NCBI GenBank assembly: GCA_947497585.1
Contig: CANMHG010000003.1
Coordinates: 124,001-188,000, forward strand
Direction of reading: 5' to 3'
DNA length: 64,000 nt
Source of the DNA: an uncultured Bacillaceae bacterium
GTDB lineage: Bacteria > Bacillota > Bacilli > Bacillales > Bacillaceae_L
Shown: positions 17,766-27,272 of the stretch, piece after piece
Layout of the letters: every line of letters starts with the position of its first letter
Position numbering within the stretch: the first letter of the stretch is position 1
Position numbers and translations under genes: made by a program
Notes under the pieces: generated by a model
Told to the model about the DNA's origin: nothing
The model's database searches: none
The model's input: only the letters and a program-made list of their open reading frames with translations

Positions 17766-18646
17766 TGGAACACCGCTTTGAACAATTTCATCCAGCTGTT
17801 ATTTTTCTATATTATGTCGGAGCACTATCCCTTTTAATGCTCATGCTGCACCCTCTGTTTTTAGCAGGGGGATTTATCATAGTACTGTTAATTAATGTAG
17901 TCCAAGGTCACTTAGAGGGTTTAAAAAGATGGGGCTTCTTAATGCTTTCAATGTTCGTCTTCATCTTGATACTAACCCCTCTTTTTAATGAACGAGGAAG
18001 ACATGTATTATTTGAAATCGGTAACCATCGTGTCACTCTTGAGGCAGTGACTTATGGAGGAATGACCGCCATCTCCATTATTAGTGTAATTGCAATATTC
18101 ATTTCATACAATGAAACTATGACACCGAATAAATTACTATTTTTATTCTCTAAATTCCTACCACAGTTTGCGATCCTGCTTATGCTTACACTCCGATTTA
18201 TTCCTCTGATGAGAAGGAGGTTAGTAGAAATATCTGCAGTCCAAAGTAGTAAAGGGATATCCCTGCTACAAGGTCGGTTAAAGGATAAGGCGAAAAATGG
18301 ATTGCTTTATGTTCAAGTGTTGCTCACTTATTCCTTAGAGGAAGCTATTCAAACGGCTGATTCCATGAAAGCAAGAGGCTATGGAAGTGGCAAAAGATCA
18401 ACGTATGAGCATTTTAATGTTAAAAAAGCAGATATGTTAGCCATTGCTTTCTTAGTTTTAATTTTTATCATAATCTTCTTTTGGAGACTTCATAGTGGGT
18501 ATGGTTTTTTAACAATTTACCCAAGGATGGAGGCATTTCAATTATCAGACCTAGAGATTTTAAGTCTTGTAGGTTACCTTATTTTCGTAAGCTTTCCACT
18601 ACTCGTTAAAGGATGGGGGTATGTTAGATGGCGTATATTGAACTAA
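17765..18646 (+). CDS. ecfT: ECF transporter transmembrane component EcfT
   Basis: 293 residues with about six membrane helices. The cytoplasmic coupling helices contain the EcfT signature ARG motif (SMKARGYGSGKRSTY) and a preceding AVQSSKG motif. Start ATG shares a base with the preceding stop, and its end overlaps the ATPase gene by 19 bases. It scaffolds the ATPase pair and the substrate-binding S component encoded at 20220. Confidence 0.92.
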   Translation: MEHRFEQFHPAVIFLYYVGALSLLMLMLHPLFLAGGFIIVLLINVVQGHLEGLKRWGFLMLSMFVFILILTPLFNERGRHVLFEIGNHRVTLEAVTYGGMTAISIISVIAIFISYNETMTPNKLLFLFSKFLPQFAILLMLTLRFIPLMRRRLVEISAVQSSKGISLLQGRLKDKAKNGLLYVQVLLTYSLEEAIQTADSMKARGYGSGKRSTYEHFNVKKADMLAIAFLVLIFIIIFFWRLHSGYGFLTIYPRMEAFQLSDLEILSLVGYLIFVSFPLLVKGWGYVRWRILN

Positions 18647-20241
18647 ACAAAGTTTCTTTTTCATATCCTGATGCGCCATCTCAAGCTCTTCGAGATGTTT
18701 CTTTAACTGTAGAAAAAGGCCAATTTGTAGTGTTATTTGGTGCTTCGGGCAGCGGGAAAAGTACACTTTTACGATTATTAAAGAAAGAAATTCAACCACA
18801 TGGCAGCTTGTCTGGAACCATTCATACCGAAGTGGAACCAACAGATGTTGGCTTCGTGTTTCAGGACCCAGAAAATCAAGTCGTTGCAGACCAAGTACTC
18901 CATGAACTCGTTTTTGGTCTAGAAAACCGTGGTCTTTCTACAAATGAAATGAGAAACCGAGTAGCGGAAATGGTTCATTTTTTTGATGCAGAACCATTAC
19001 TACATCGTAAAACCCATGAACTTTCTGGTGGACAAAAGCAGCAAATGAACTTAGCATCCGTTCTTTTAATGCAGCCGGATGTTTTGCTATTAGATGAACC
19101 AACCGCTCAGCTAGATCCAGTTAGTGCGCGAGCATTTTTAGACATGCTCATGCGACTTAATGAAGAGTTCGGAATGACGATTATCCTTGCAGAACATAGG
19201 TTAGAGGAAGTTTTTACAGTCGCAGATAAGATTGTGATGATGGACAATGGACAGGTTGCACATGAAGGAAATCCTAAAGACGTGTTAAAAGAGCTTTGGA
19301 ATTCACCTTTACATGCGGAATATGTACCAAGTATCCCTTCCTTATTTTTAAAGCTAAAAGGAATTGGCGAACTTCCTATGACGGTGAAAGACGGAAGAAG
19401 CTGGGCACAGCAGCAGGTATCAACAACTAAACTCGCTTATTCCGAAACGGAAGTACACCTCCAAAACGAATTAATGAAATTAAGTCATGTCTTTTATCAA
19501 TATGACAAAAAAAGTGAACTCGTATTAAAGGAAGTTGACTTTACGATAAACAAAGGAGAAATCTACGCACTCCTTGGTGGGAATGGATCTGGAAAATCAA
19601 CCTTATTAAAGGTGCTCGCAGGTATATATGAACCACAGCGGGGAAAGGTGCTTTTTGAAGAAAAGCCGTTAAAATCTATGAAAAAGAAAGAGGCAAAAAT
19701 CGGATATCTGCCTCAAAATCCAAAACTCTTCTTTATCCAAGATACAGTGGAGGGCGAGATTCAGGCAACCATGGAACAATGGGGCATTACAGATCGTGAT
19801 GAGGTTGAACAAATATTACTAGATTTAGGCATCTCTCATCTCTGTAAAAGTCATCCATATGATTTAAGTGGGGGGGAACTACAGAAAGCGGCTCTTGCTT
19901 GTTTGCTTTTACGAAAACCTGAGATTCTTATTTTAGACGAACCAACAAAAGGATTAGACCCTCTTTCAAAAGGACAACTAGTGCAGATTTTAAGGAGACT
20001 AAATCAGGAAGGCATGACCATTATGATGTCCACACATGATGTGGAGTTTGCCGCCCAATATGCAACGAAATGTGGGATGATGTTTCAAGGTAAGATTACA
20101 GCTGAAGATATACCAAGGAACTTCTTCAGAGGAAATTTCTTTTACACAACCATGCTACAGCGTCTATTCCGCTTGGCACCTGATGCTTCGATCGTAACGT
20201 TTGAGGAGGCTGTTAGAGCATGTACCTTAAACAAAAGATAG
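18628..20241 (+). CDS. ECF transporter ATPase, two fused EcfA domains
   Basis: 537 residues with two complete ABC domains in one chain. Domain 1 (1-235): Walker A GASGSGKST, signature LSGGQKQQ, Walker B LLLDEPTAQLD. Domain 2 (about 285-520): GGNGSGKST, LSGGELQK, LILDEPTKGLD. Such fusions of EcfA and EcfA' are typical of dedicated (group I) ECF modules with their own S component in the same operon. It overlaps ecfT and the S-component gene on either side, so translation is coupled. Confidence 0.93.
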   Translation: MAYIELNKVSFSYPDAPSQALRDVSLTVEKGQFVVLFGASGSGKSTLLRLLKKEIQPHGSLSGTIHTEVEPTDVGFVFQDPENQVVADQVLHELVFGLENRGLSTNEMRNRVAEMVHFFDAEPLLHRKTHELSGGQKQQMNLASVLLMQPDVLLLDEPTAQLDPVSARAFLDMLMRLNEEFGMTIILAEHRLEEVFTVADKIVMMDNGQVAHEGNPKDVLKELWNSPLHAEYVPSIPSLFLKLKGIGELPMTVKDGRSWAQQQVSTTKLAYSETEVHLQNELMKLSHVFYQYDKKSELVLKEVDFTINKGEIYALLGGNGSGKSTLLKVLAGIYEPQRGKVLFEEKPLKSMKKKEAKIGYLPQNPKLFFIQDTVEGEIQATMEQWGITDRDEVEQILLDLGISHLCKSHPYDLSGGELQKAALACLLLRKPEILILDEPTKGLDPLSKGQLVQILRRLNQEGMTIMMSTHDVEFAAQYATKCGMMFQGKITAEDIPRNFFRGNFFYTTMLQRLFRLAPDASIVTFEEAVRACTLNKR

Positions 20242-20912
20242 GAATTGTTGGCCTCATAGTTGGAATTGTTACGTTGTTAGCACTAGCTATTATATGGGAA
20301 GATTATTACTTATATTTGAGCTTTGGTGTTATTGGTGCAGCCATTCTACTACTTCTAGTAAGATTTGAAGCTAGAAAGGTAGAAGCGAGTGAGTTAGTTT
20401 TACTAGCAGTTCTCGCAGCCATAGCAGCAGTTAGCCGTGTGCCTTTCGCAAGCATTCCAAGTGTGCAACCAACAACCTTTGTAATTATGATGGCTGGCTT
20501 TGTGTTTGGTGCGGAGAGTGGATTTATGATTGGTGCAGTTGCAGCTTTAGCCTCTAATATGATACTCGGACAAGGTCCGTGGACCCCTTTTCAAATGGTT
20601 GCATGGGGCTTAGTGGGACTAACTGCAGGGCTACTTAGGAACAGAAAGTTTATGCAAGCTACCTGGGGTAAGGCACTCTTTGGCATTGTATGGGGCTTTA
20701 TATTCGGTGCAATCATGAACTTCTGGGGCTTGGCAGCCTTTATACAATCTGGAACAGGAATTGATACAAAGCTACTAATTACCTATTTTGCTGGTAGTGC
20801 CTTATTTGACACAATGCATGCCGTTTCAAATGTTGTATTTCTATTATTATTTGGCGGAGTATGGCTAAAAATATTAACTCGATTTAAAAGAAAATATGGA
20901 TTGTTAGAGTAG
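20220..20912 (+). CDS. ECF transporter S component, probably for cobalamin or a precursor
   Basis: 230 residues, about seven to eight hydrophobic segments: two N-terminal helices then a six-helix S-component core. The segment MILGQGPWTPFQMVAWGLVG is typical of S components annotated as CbrT/CblT-like. The start overlaps the ATPase gene. Substrate assignment rests on the cobalamin riboswitch and the DUF4430 proteins of the same operon; a cobinamide or dimethylbenzimidazole-type precursor cannot be excluded. It is the last gene before a terminator. Confidence 0.85.
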   Translation: MYLKQKIGIVGLIVGIVTLLALAIIWEDYYLYLSFGVIGAAILLLLVRFEARKVEASELVLLAVLAAIAAVSRVPFASIPSVQPTTFVIMMAGFVFGAESGFMIGAVAALASNMILGQGPWTPFQMVAWGLVGLTAGLLRNRKFMQATWGKALFGIVWGFIFGAIMNFWGLAAFIQSGTGIDTKLLITYFAGSALFDTMHAVSNVVFLLLFGGVWLKILTRFKRKYGLLE

Positions 20913-20950
20913 AGGGATGGTGTGATTGATAACATTGCCCCTCTTTTTTA
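20911..20950 (+). terminator. Terminator of the cobalamin operon
   Basis: AGAGGG pairs with CCCTCT around an imperfect inner stem, followed by TTTTTT. The S-component stop codon abuts the stem. Confidence 0.65.
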
Positions 20951-21157
20951 TGTGTTAAATTTGGCGAACTTTGTCGAAAATTTTTTTCTTTAAAAAACGC
21001 TTGTCCTACTAAATATTCAGAATATTACCATTAATATGTAACTTCTTTACAACTCTATTCCTATCCTCACAAAAGTGATCATCACTAAACAGAAACCATT
21101 ATCCTATGACATTAGAATTACCTAACTATAAAACGACAAACTGTAAAAATATGAAAT
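20951..21157. other. AT-rich intergenic stretch without visible gene
   Basis: Part of a 352-base gap. Apart from the promoter and hairpin listed next I see no ORF, repeat or RNA structure I would defend. Confidence 0.5.
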
Positions 21158-21186
21158 TTGAAAATAATTAGAATTGTCAGTATAGT
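21158..21186 (+). promoter_or_regulatory. Sigma-A promoter of the secreted subtilase
   Basis: TTGAAA, exactly 17 bases, TATAGT. Start of transcription should be near 21193, giving a leader of about 70 bases. Confidence 0.65.
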
Positions 21187-21199
21187 AGTGGCAAGTAGC

Positions 21200-21228
21200 A
21201 GCTAGTAGATTTGAAAAACTAGCTTTTT
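21200..21228 (+). promoter_or_regulatory. Leader hairpin, possible attenuator
   Basis: AGCTAGT / ACTAGCT, 7-bp stem with 11-base loop, directly followed by five T. It lies in the 5' leader of the subtilase mRNA and could attenuate transcription or protect the 5' end. Confidence 0.45.
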
Positions 21229-21264
21229 GATGCAACTAGAAAATATTTTAGGAGGAAAAGAAGA

Positions 21265-22797
21265 ATGGTTTCTAAGAAACGAAGTAGATTATTTAAAACA
21301 GTAACAGGCACGATTACGACGGCATTATTGGCATCTTCCTTGGCTTTTTCAGGAGCATCTGCCCAAACGACGAACTATGAATTTGGTAGTCAAGATTTTA
21401 CAATTGCCTTTAAATCTGAAAGTGTACCTAGTGATTTTAAAGCATTTATGAATAGCTTAGGTGCTAAAGTAGAGACTGAGCTGAACTCAATTGGAGTTGT
21501 TCAAGTTGAGGTTGATGGGAATCCGTCAAAATTCCTAAAGTCTACTTTATCTCATAAAGAGGTTTTAACAGTCACTCCTTCTATTGAAATACCTCTAGAT
21601 TTGCCAGATGTTGAAGCAGAGGAAATGGGAACAGTAGGAACTGCTATGCCAGAATTACCTACTCTAGCAAAAGAAGACAGTATCTGGGGCACTGATTACC
21701 AGTGGGATATTCAACGTGTAACAAACAATGGTGCGAGCCACGAAATTTCTTCGGGATCTAAAGATACAGTAGTCGCAGTTATTGATAGTGGTTTTGACCT
21801 TAATCATCCTGATTTAGTAAATAACATTGTTCCAGGTTCGAAAACGTTTGTGCCTGGTACGACTGATGCAATGGATTATAATAGCCATGGTACACACGTG
21901 GCAGGAACCATTGGTGCAAACGGACGTATGAAAGGTATTGCACCTGAAGTTGGTTTACGAGCATATCGTGTATTTGGAGCAACAGGTGGAGCACAGCAAA
22001 TTTGGATTACGAATGCAATCTTAGCAGCTGCTGATGACAATGTTGATGTTATCAATATGAGCTTAGGTGGTTTTAGAACGAATGGTCAATGGAATTATAC
22101 TGACCCAACGACTGGTGAGAGAATTAAATTAGGTGGAGACTCTGCTGATATCGTTGCATACAATCGTGCAATTCGTTACGCTGTTAACAAAGGTGTTACT
22201 GTTGTAGCTGCTGCAGGTAATGATGCTCAAGATCTGTCTAATCCAGCAAAACTTACTGATTGGTACAATGGTTACCTAAGATCTCTAGGTTATACTCAGT
22301 ATGACATCCAGGGTGCTACTATTAACGTACCAGCAGGTATTCCAGGAGTAATCTCTGTATCTGCAACAGGTGGTGGCTTTGGCACAGAGGATCGTTTAGC
22401 GTTCTTCTCAAACTACGGTAATGGCAAAATTGACTTAGCTGCTCCAGGTGGAGACGTTGGCCCAGACTATCCAACAACAGGAAAACGTGTTGCTGGTGAC
22501 CATGTATTCTTAGTATTAAGTACGATTCCAACATATATTAGCCAATCTTCAACGGCTGTAAAAGCTTTTGGAGAAGGTGGCTACGGCTGGAAAGCTGGAA
22601 CGTCAATGGCAACACCACAAGTTGCTGGTGTAGCAGCAGCTTACATTGATCACGTATTTAAAACAACTGGTAAAAAACCATCTCCAAAGCAAGTTCAAAC
22701 ACATCTTCAACAAACAGCTGAGGATATTGGTAAAAAAGGCTATGACAAACACTATGGTCATGGTTTGGTTAATGCTTACAATGCGTTAACAAAATAA
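21265..22797 (+). CDS. Secreted subtilisin-like serine protease (S8)
   Basis: 510 residues. Signal peptide (about 1-33, cleavage at GASA-QT), short propeptide (about 40-110), then a subtilisin domain with D174 (VIDSGFDLNHPDL), H208 (NSHGTHVAG) and S447 (AGTSMATPQVAG). Oxyanion Asn in AAAGNDA. No anchor domain, so the enzyme should be released to the medium. The ribosome site AGGAGG lies eight bases before the ATG. Its own promoter, leader hairpin and terminator make it a single-gene unit. Confidence 0.93.
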   Translation: MVSKKRSRLFKTVTGTITTALLASSLAFSGASAQTTNYEFGSQDFTIAFKSESVPSDFKAFMNSLGAKVETELNSIGVVQVEVDGNPSKFLKSTLSHKEVLTVTPSIEIPLDLPDVEAEEMGTVGTAMPELPTLAKEDSIWGTDYQWDIQRVTNNGASHEISSGSKDTVVAVIDSGFDLNHPDLVNNIVPGSKTFVPGTTDAMDYNSHGTHVAGTIGANGRMKGIAPEVGLRAYRVFGATGGAQQIWITNAILAAADDNVDVINMSLGGFRTNGQWNYTDPTTGERIKLGGDSADIVAYNRAIRYAVNKGVTVVAAAGNDAQDLSNPAKLTDWYNGYLRSLGYTQYDIQGATINVPAGIPGVISVSATGGGFGTEDRLAFFSNYGNGKIDLAAPGGDVGPDYPTTGKRVAGDHVFLVLSTIPTYISQSSTAVKAFGEGGYGWKAGTSMATPQVAGVAAAYIDHVFKTTGKKPSPKQVQTHLQQTAEDIGKKGYDKHYGHGLVNAYNALTK

Positions 22798-22804
22798 AGG
22801 GTAA

Positions 22805-22839
22805 GGATGTTAGGGGGAGTCTCCTAGCATCCTTTTTTG
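22805..22839 (+). terminator. Intrinsic terminator after the subtilase
   Basis: GGATGTTAGGGG / CTCCTAGCATCC stem with a short loop, then TTTTTT. Confidence 0.85.
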
Positions 22840-22889
22840 GATAAATAAAGGGTGTAAGCTCAGATAAACACCCGATCTGATAAATAGAC

Positions 22890-23070
22890 GGATAAATTCC
22901 GCTTAATTAGTAATTTTTATAAAAAACAGCTAAAATAGAAGGAGAATTTCCGCTTATTGAAGAGAAAACCGTGAAAATGTGGCATTTTGCTTGGCATAAG
23001 CGGAAAAACTCCGCTTATTTAGCCAAAACTGTGCTCCATTCGGAATATAACCGGAAAACCTCCGCTTATT
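22890..23070. repeat. Degenerate array of CCGCTTA-ending hairpin units
   Basis: Four related units end in CCGCTTA at 22899, 22950, 23011 and 23062 (spacing 51, 61, 51). The best unit is a hairpin, AATAAGCGG-type arm facing CCGCTTATT (AAGCGGAAAAACTCCGCTT). The rest of this 400-base gap, to 23200, holds no gene I can see. Confidence 0.6.
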
Positions 23071-23200
23071 TCACTTCGTTAATTAAGGACAGGACTCCTT
23101 ATCCAGGGTGCATCTAATTTTTTTGCATGTTATTTGAGTTATTTTTTCACGTTTTGCACTCCAAAAGAAAACCAGTCAGCTCTTAACTCACACCACTTCT

Positions 23201-25009
23201 TTATAGCATCTGAGGATACTTTTCTTCAATCATCTCAATAAATGGTTCCACGAATACTGGATCAAATTGTTGGCCAGCACATTTTCTCAGTTCAATAATA
23301 GCTTCACCAAAGCTTTTGGTCGTTTGGTATGGACGTTCAGTGGTCATTGCATCAAACGAATCAATCACACATAAAATCCTCGCAAGCTTCGGGATATTAT
23401 CTTCTTTCAAACCAAAAGGGTATCCTTTTCCATCAAAACGTTCATGATGTAGTTCAATTAATGGAATCAGGTCATTATACTTTTTGGTAGAAGAAATAAT
23501 TTCTTTCCCCCAAGTCACGTGCTTTTTCATCATTTCCCACTCATGTGAATCTAGCTTACCCTTTTTATTTATAACATCCCTAGGGATTTCTAGTTTTCCA
23601 ATGTCATGAATTAAAGCCCCTAGGATAAGGTTTCGTTTTTCTTCGCTGCTAAGTTCTAGTTTGCTGCTAAGGTCTGTAGCATAGGTGAACACTCGTTTAC
23701 TATGTTGGTAAGTGTATATGTCCTTTGCTAAAAAGATTTGTAACTGTTGCTCAAGCTTTTCTACTTCTTTTAATAAATACAAGTCATTATCGTACACATT
23801 GTTTTCCGCGTGATACACTTGTACACAATTCTTCCCTTGTGCTTTTGCAAAATATAAAGCTTTGTCAGCTTTTCTTAACAGTTCAGAAGATCCATAGGTA
23901 CCTTTTGCAAACTCAACAACACCAGCAGAAAAAGAGATACAACCGAGAGGGAGATACTCAACTCCTTTAAAGTGGGTATCATTTAGTTCTTTTCGTATTT
24001 TATTCAAAATGGAAACTGCCTCATTTGTTGATATATCAGGCATTAATATCGCAAATTCTTCGCCACCATAACGAGCAGATATCATTTCAGAGTAATTCTC
24101 CGTTTTTTCTTTTATGAACTTACCGAAGAACTTTAATAATTCGTCACCCTGTAAGTGACCGTTTGTATCATTGTATTTTTTAAAGTCATCGACATCTAAG
24201 AGAGCAACTGTAAATCCATTATAATCCTCACTCTTTGCAAAAATTTCATCTAGTTTCAGTTTAAAAAAGCCATGATTATAAAGTTTTGTTAAGAAATCTA
24301 TTTTTGACTTTTCTTCTGTATCTTTATATAAATGAAAGAAGTTTTTAAAAGCAGAGGATAGAAATACAGCTAAAACAGTAAACAAGAACAATCCAAAGTA
24401 AAGTGCTTCCTTTATTAAAATAGTTAATATGAGTGATAATACGAGCAAGCTAAAATAGCTCGAAAATGACTCTTTAAGTACGGCCTTAGTAATGGCACCT
24501 TTAATCACACTTGTAACTTGAGATGGAGAGGCGATTGCAAAATAGCCCCAAAAAATAAAGACATTTAATAAAAAATAGGTTGCTAGTGAAAAGATATATG
24601 GAATGATTGTATAGAAATCCACAACACCAGGAACTCCATTGATTAGTGTGAAAACAAAGTAGGTACACACAATCGTTAGAGAATAACTAGCAAAGTTGAA
24701 TAGGTGTTTCCACACTGCAATTTTCCTGTAATAGATAAACCAGACTAACGTTGTTACCAATAAAATACTTAGTGTAATGTCTAAACCAAACAAAAAGAGA
24801 CTGGCTAGATAAATCGCAGAATCCATTGATAACGAATTTCCGGAAGGAGGAAGAACTATATTAAAAAAGTTCAATAATATCAGTACAGCTGTTAATACAC
24901 CGATTAATTCCCAGTTTGAAAAGGCAGGATTATAATTCCCCACAAAGGAGAGGATTCCTATTACGCAGAGTAAAGTTGCGTAGAGAGAATCTAATTTCAA
25001 TTTTTTCAT
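23201..25009 (-). CDS. Membrane GGDEF/HD-GYP protein, c-di-GMP synthesis and breakdown
   Basis: 602 residues. About 1-215 hold six or more membrane helices. GGDEF domain about 235-400 with intact active site RYGGEEF; the RxxD inhibitory site expected five residues upstream is not seen. HD-GYP domain about 420-600 with LIHDIGKLEIP, HHERFDGKGYP and IDSFDAMTTERPY, all residues expected of an active phosphodiesterase. It could therefore make and cleave c-di-GMP in response to a membrane signal. Two c-di-GMP riboswitches lie in the same window. A 29-residue peptide and a DUF5317 gene are co-directional upstream. Confidence 0.93.
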   Translation of the reverse strand: MKKLKLDSLYATLLCVIGILSFVGNYNPAFSNWELIGVLTAVLILLNFFNIVLPPSGNSLSMDSAIYLASLFLFGLDITLSILLVTTLVWFIYYRKIAVWKHLFNFASYSLTIVCTYFVFTLINGVPGVVDFYTIIPYIFSLATYFLLNVFIFWGYFAIASPSQVTSVIKGAITKAVLKESFSSYFSLLVLSLILTILIKEALYFGLFLFTVLAVFLSSAFKNFFHLYKDTEEKSKIDFLTKLYNHGFFKLKLDEIFAKSEDYNGFTVALLDVDDFKKYNDTNGHLQGDELLKFFGKFIKEKTENYSEMISARYGGEEFAILMPDISTNEAVSILNKIRKELNDTHFKGVEYLPLGCISFSAGVVEFAKGTYGSSELLRKADKALYFAKAQGKNCVQVYHAENNVYDNDLYLLKEVEKLEQQLQIFLAKDIYTYQHSKRVFTYATDLSSKLELSSEEKRNLILGALIHDIGKLEIPRDVINKKGKLDSHEWEMMKKHVTWGKEIISSTKKYNDLIPLIELHHERFDGKGYPFGLKEDNIPKLARILCVIDSFDAMTTERPYQTTKSFGEAIIELRKCAGQQFDPVFVEPFIEMIEEKYPQML

Positions 25010-25071
25010 TAGTTATCCACGCTCTTTCTCTAAAAAGTTTAAGGGAGCACTCTAGAAGCAGTCCCTGATGT

Positions 25072-25161
25072 TTAATGAAATTTAAACCCAGAAGTTAGGG
25101 CAACGATAACAGAACCTAATATGAATAAATTTATAATGGTTCTTTTCGTTTTCTTACTCAT
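25072..25161 (-). CDS. 29-residue membrane peptide translationally coupled to the DUF5317 gene
   Basis: The ATG overlaps the preceding stop as ATGA and has an AAAGGAG ribosome site ten bases away. The sequence is Lys/Arg-rich for seven residues (MSKKTKR), then one hydrophobic helix (TIINLFILGSVIVALTSGF) and KFH. This looks like a real single-pass small membrane protein. It lies between DUF5317 and the GGDEF/HD-GYP gene. I do not recognise it. Confidence 0.55.
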   Translation of the reverse strand: MSKKTKRTIINLFILGSVIVALTSGFKFH

Positions 25162-25709
25162 GCTTTTTTATCTCCTTTTACTAATACTTTTTGTATAAAG
25201 ATAAAAACACCAATATTCATAATGATATCCCCGATACTAATTACTTGTTCCTTGGGATACGGAGCAGATAGTGGGACGATATCTCCTAAAAAAGGAAGGT
25301 GCGTAGAGTTCGTAATTAACTCGTGTTTTGCATAAAGTCCGTGTTTTAGTGCATCTATATATGAAGGATCTAATACAAGAGCCGCTTCCGGAGAAACAGG
25401 CATCCTGCCACCATTTACTGACATAACGATAAAGTTTAAACCTACTCCTACTATGATCATGAAAAATCCAGGGAGGTTACGATTCATCAATAGAAAGAAA
25501 AGCCCAATAATATATACAAAAATAAATGCTATATTACTATAGCCACCAACCCAGGATATTTTATTTTGTAGTGAAAACACAATGATTTGAACGAGTAAAA
25601 GGATTGGGAAGACCCATCCCATTTTTAACTTCATTTCAGAAAGGTTTGTAATCTTTCCTCCGCGAATCAAGGCCACAATTAAGGCGATGATAAAGCCATC
25701 GAAAACCAT
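25158..25709 (-). CDS. DUF5317-family membrane protein
   Basis: 183 residues from the ATG at 25709, eight bases after AAAGGAG; the more upstream ATG at 25739 has no such site. About five hydrophobic segments with a conserved-looking NGGRMPVSPEAA loop near the middle, which I associate with DUF5317. Function unknown. It may be co-transcribed with the small peptide and the downstream c-di-GMP enzyme. Confidence 0.75.
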   Translation of the reverse strand: MVFDGFIIALIVALIRGGKITNLSEMKLKMGWVFPILLLVQIIVFSLQNKISWVGGYSNIAFIFVYIIGLFFLLMNRNLPGFFMIIVGVGLNFIVMSVNGGRMPVSPEAALVLDPSYIDALKHGLYAKHELITNSTHLPFLGDIVPLSAPYPKEQVISIGDIIMNIGVFIFIQKVLVKGDKKA

Positions 25710-25916
25710 AGGAGTGTCTCCTTTTATCAAATTGTACATAGTTTATTACAACAAATACCTATATGTAATACAACAGGAATTGACTGGGTTTTAAGGTTTC
25801 AGGCGGGCTTTACATGGTGAAAATACGGTGGGAACAACGTTGAATAGAAGGGTCTAGGACATTTGGTTAATTAATGGAAATTTAGTGATTCGTAACTTAC
25901 CTAACTATTCCGAAAA

Positions 25917-25957
25917 TCTAATAGTTAACAGTGTGGATATATGAGATACTGTTATTA
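25917..25957 (+). promoter_or_regulatory. Imperfect inverted repeat upstream of kynU
   Basis: CTAATAGTTAACAGT faces ATACTGTTATTAG with a three-base bulge, 30 bases upstream of the GTG start. It overlaps a TTAACA that could serve as -35. It may be an operator or a leader hairpin. Confidence 0.35.
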
Positions 25958-25985
25958 GTGAAGAGAAGCAGGGAGGCAGAGAATA

Positions 25986-27266
25986 GTGAAAACGAATACA
26001 TTTTTACCAACAGTTGAATTTGCAAGACAACTAGACAAAGAAGCGACAACCTTTCGAGATGAATTTTACATAAAAGAAGAAATCTATTATATGGATGGGA
26101 ATTCTTTAGGATTGCTATCCAAACGTGCTGAGAGAACACTACTAAACTCATTGGAAGATTGGAAAGAACTTGGGATTGATGGGTGGATGTCAGGGAAACA
26201 GCCTTGGTTTGAGTTTTCAGAAAGACTTGGGATGCTAACAGCACCATTGATAGGTGCTAGTCCGGAAGAAACGATTGTAACAGGTTCAATTACAGCGAAC
26301 CTTCACCAAGTTTTGGCGACCTTTTATAAGCCAGATGGTAAACGTACAAAAATTGTTGCAGATGAACTTGATTTTCCTTCAGACATTTATGCAATAAAGG
26401 CTCAGTTAAAATTACATGGATTAGATCCTGAGGAGCATCTTGTATTAGTAAAATCCCAGGATGGTCGAACCATTAATGAAGGTGATGTCATTGCAGCAAT
26501 GACGGACGATGTAGCGATTGTTTGGCTTCCATCTGTTTTATATAGAAGTGGACAGCTTCTTGATATGAAACGTTTAACAGCAGAAGCACATAAACGAGGT
26601 ATTTTAATCGGATTTGACTTAGCTCATTCAATCGGTGCGCTTCCTCATTCCCTCCATGACTGGGGTGTGGACTTTGCGGTGTGGTGCAATTATAAATACT
26701 TAAACAGTGGACCAGGTGGAGTTGGTGGAATGTTCGTTCATAAAAATCACCATGGTATTGCACCAGGTCTAGCAGGTTGGTTTAGCTCGAAAAAAGAAAA
26801 GCAATTTGATATGGAGCATGAGCTGGCTCATGCAGAAACTGCGGGGGCTTTCCAAATTGGAACTCCACATGTGTTGAGTATTGCGCCATTATTAGGTTCT
26901 TTAGAAATGTTCGCCGATGCTGGAATTGACAATCTGCGTGAAAAATCGCTTCACATGACAGAATATATGATGTATTTAATCGAGCATGAACTAGGGGAGT
27001 ATGGGTTCAGTATTGGCAACCCGCGAGAAGACAACCGCCGCGGAGGCCATGTCTGCTTAGAGCATCACGAAGCGGCACGCATCTGTAAAGCATTAAAAGA
27101 TAACAACGTCATCCCAGATTTCCGTGCACCAAACGTCATCCGCCTTGCACCAATGGCACTCTACAACACCTACGAAGAAATCTGGCAAACCATCACAATC
27201 CTCAAACAAATCATGAAAACCGAACAATACAAAAACTACGAAAACACACGCAACGTCGTAGCATAA
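25986..27266 (+). CDS. kynU: Kynureninase
   Basis: 426 residues, GTG start after a GGGAGG ribosome site. PLP-enzyme of fold type [10 protein letters not shown] near the N-terminus, [12 protein letters not shown] (phosphate loop), [20 protein letters not shown] and the PLP lysine in [13 protein letters not shown]. It cleaves kynurenine or 3-hydroxykynurenine to anthranilates plus alanine. No other tryptophan-degradation gene is near, so it may act in salvage. From about 27000 to the stop the wobble positions become markedly C-rich compared with the first two thirds. Confidence 0.95.
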   Translation: MKTNTFLPTVEFARQLDKEATTFRDEFYIKEEIYYMDGNSLGLLSKRAERTLLNSLEDWKELGIDGWMSGKQPWFEFSERLGMLTAPLIGASPEETIVTGSITANLHQVLATFYKPDGKRTKIVADELDFPSDIYAIKAQLKLHGLDPEEHLVLVKSQDGRTINEGDVIAAMTDDVAIVWLPSVLYRSGQLLDMKRLTAEAHKRGILIGFDLAHSIGALPHSLHDWGVDFAVWCNYKYLNSGPGGVGGMFVHKNHHGIAPGLAGWFSSKKEKQFDMEHELAHAETAGAFQIGTPHVLSIAPLLGSLEMFADAGIDNLREKSLHMTEYMMYLIEHELGEYGFSIGNPREDNRRGGHVCLEHHEAARICKALKDNNVIPDFRAPNVIRLAPMALYNTYEEIWQTITILKQIMKTEQYKNYENTRNVVA

Positions 27267-27272
27267 AACTTT

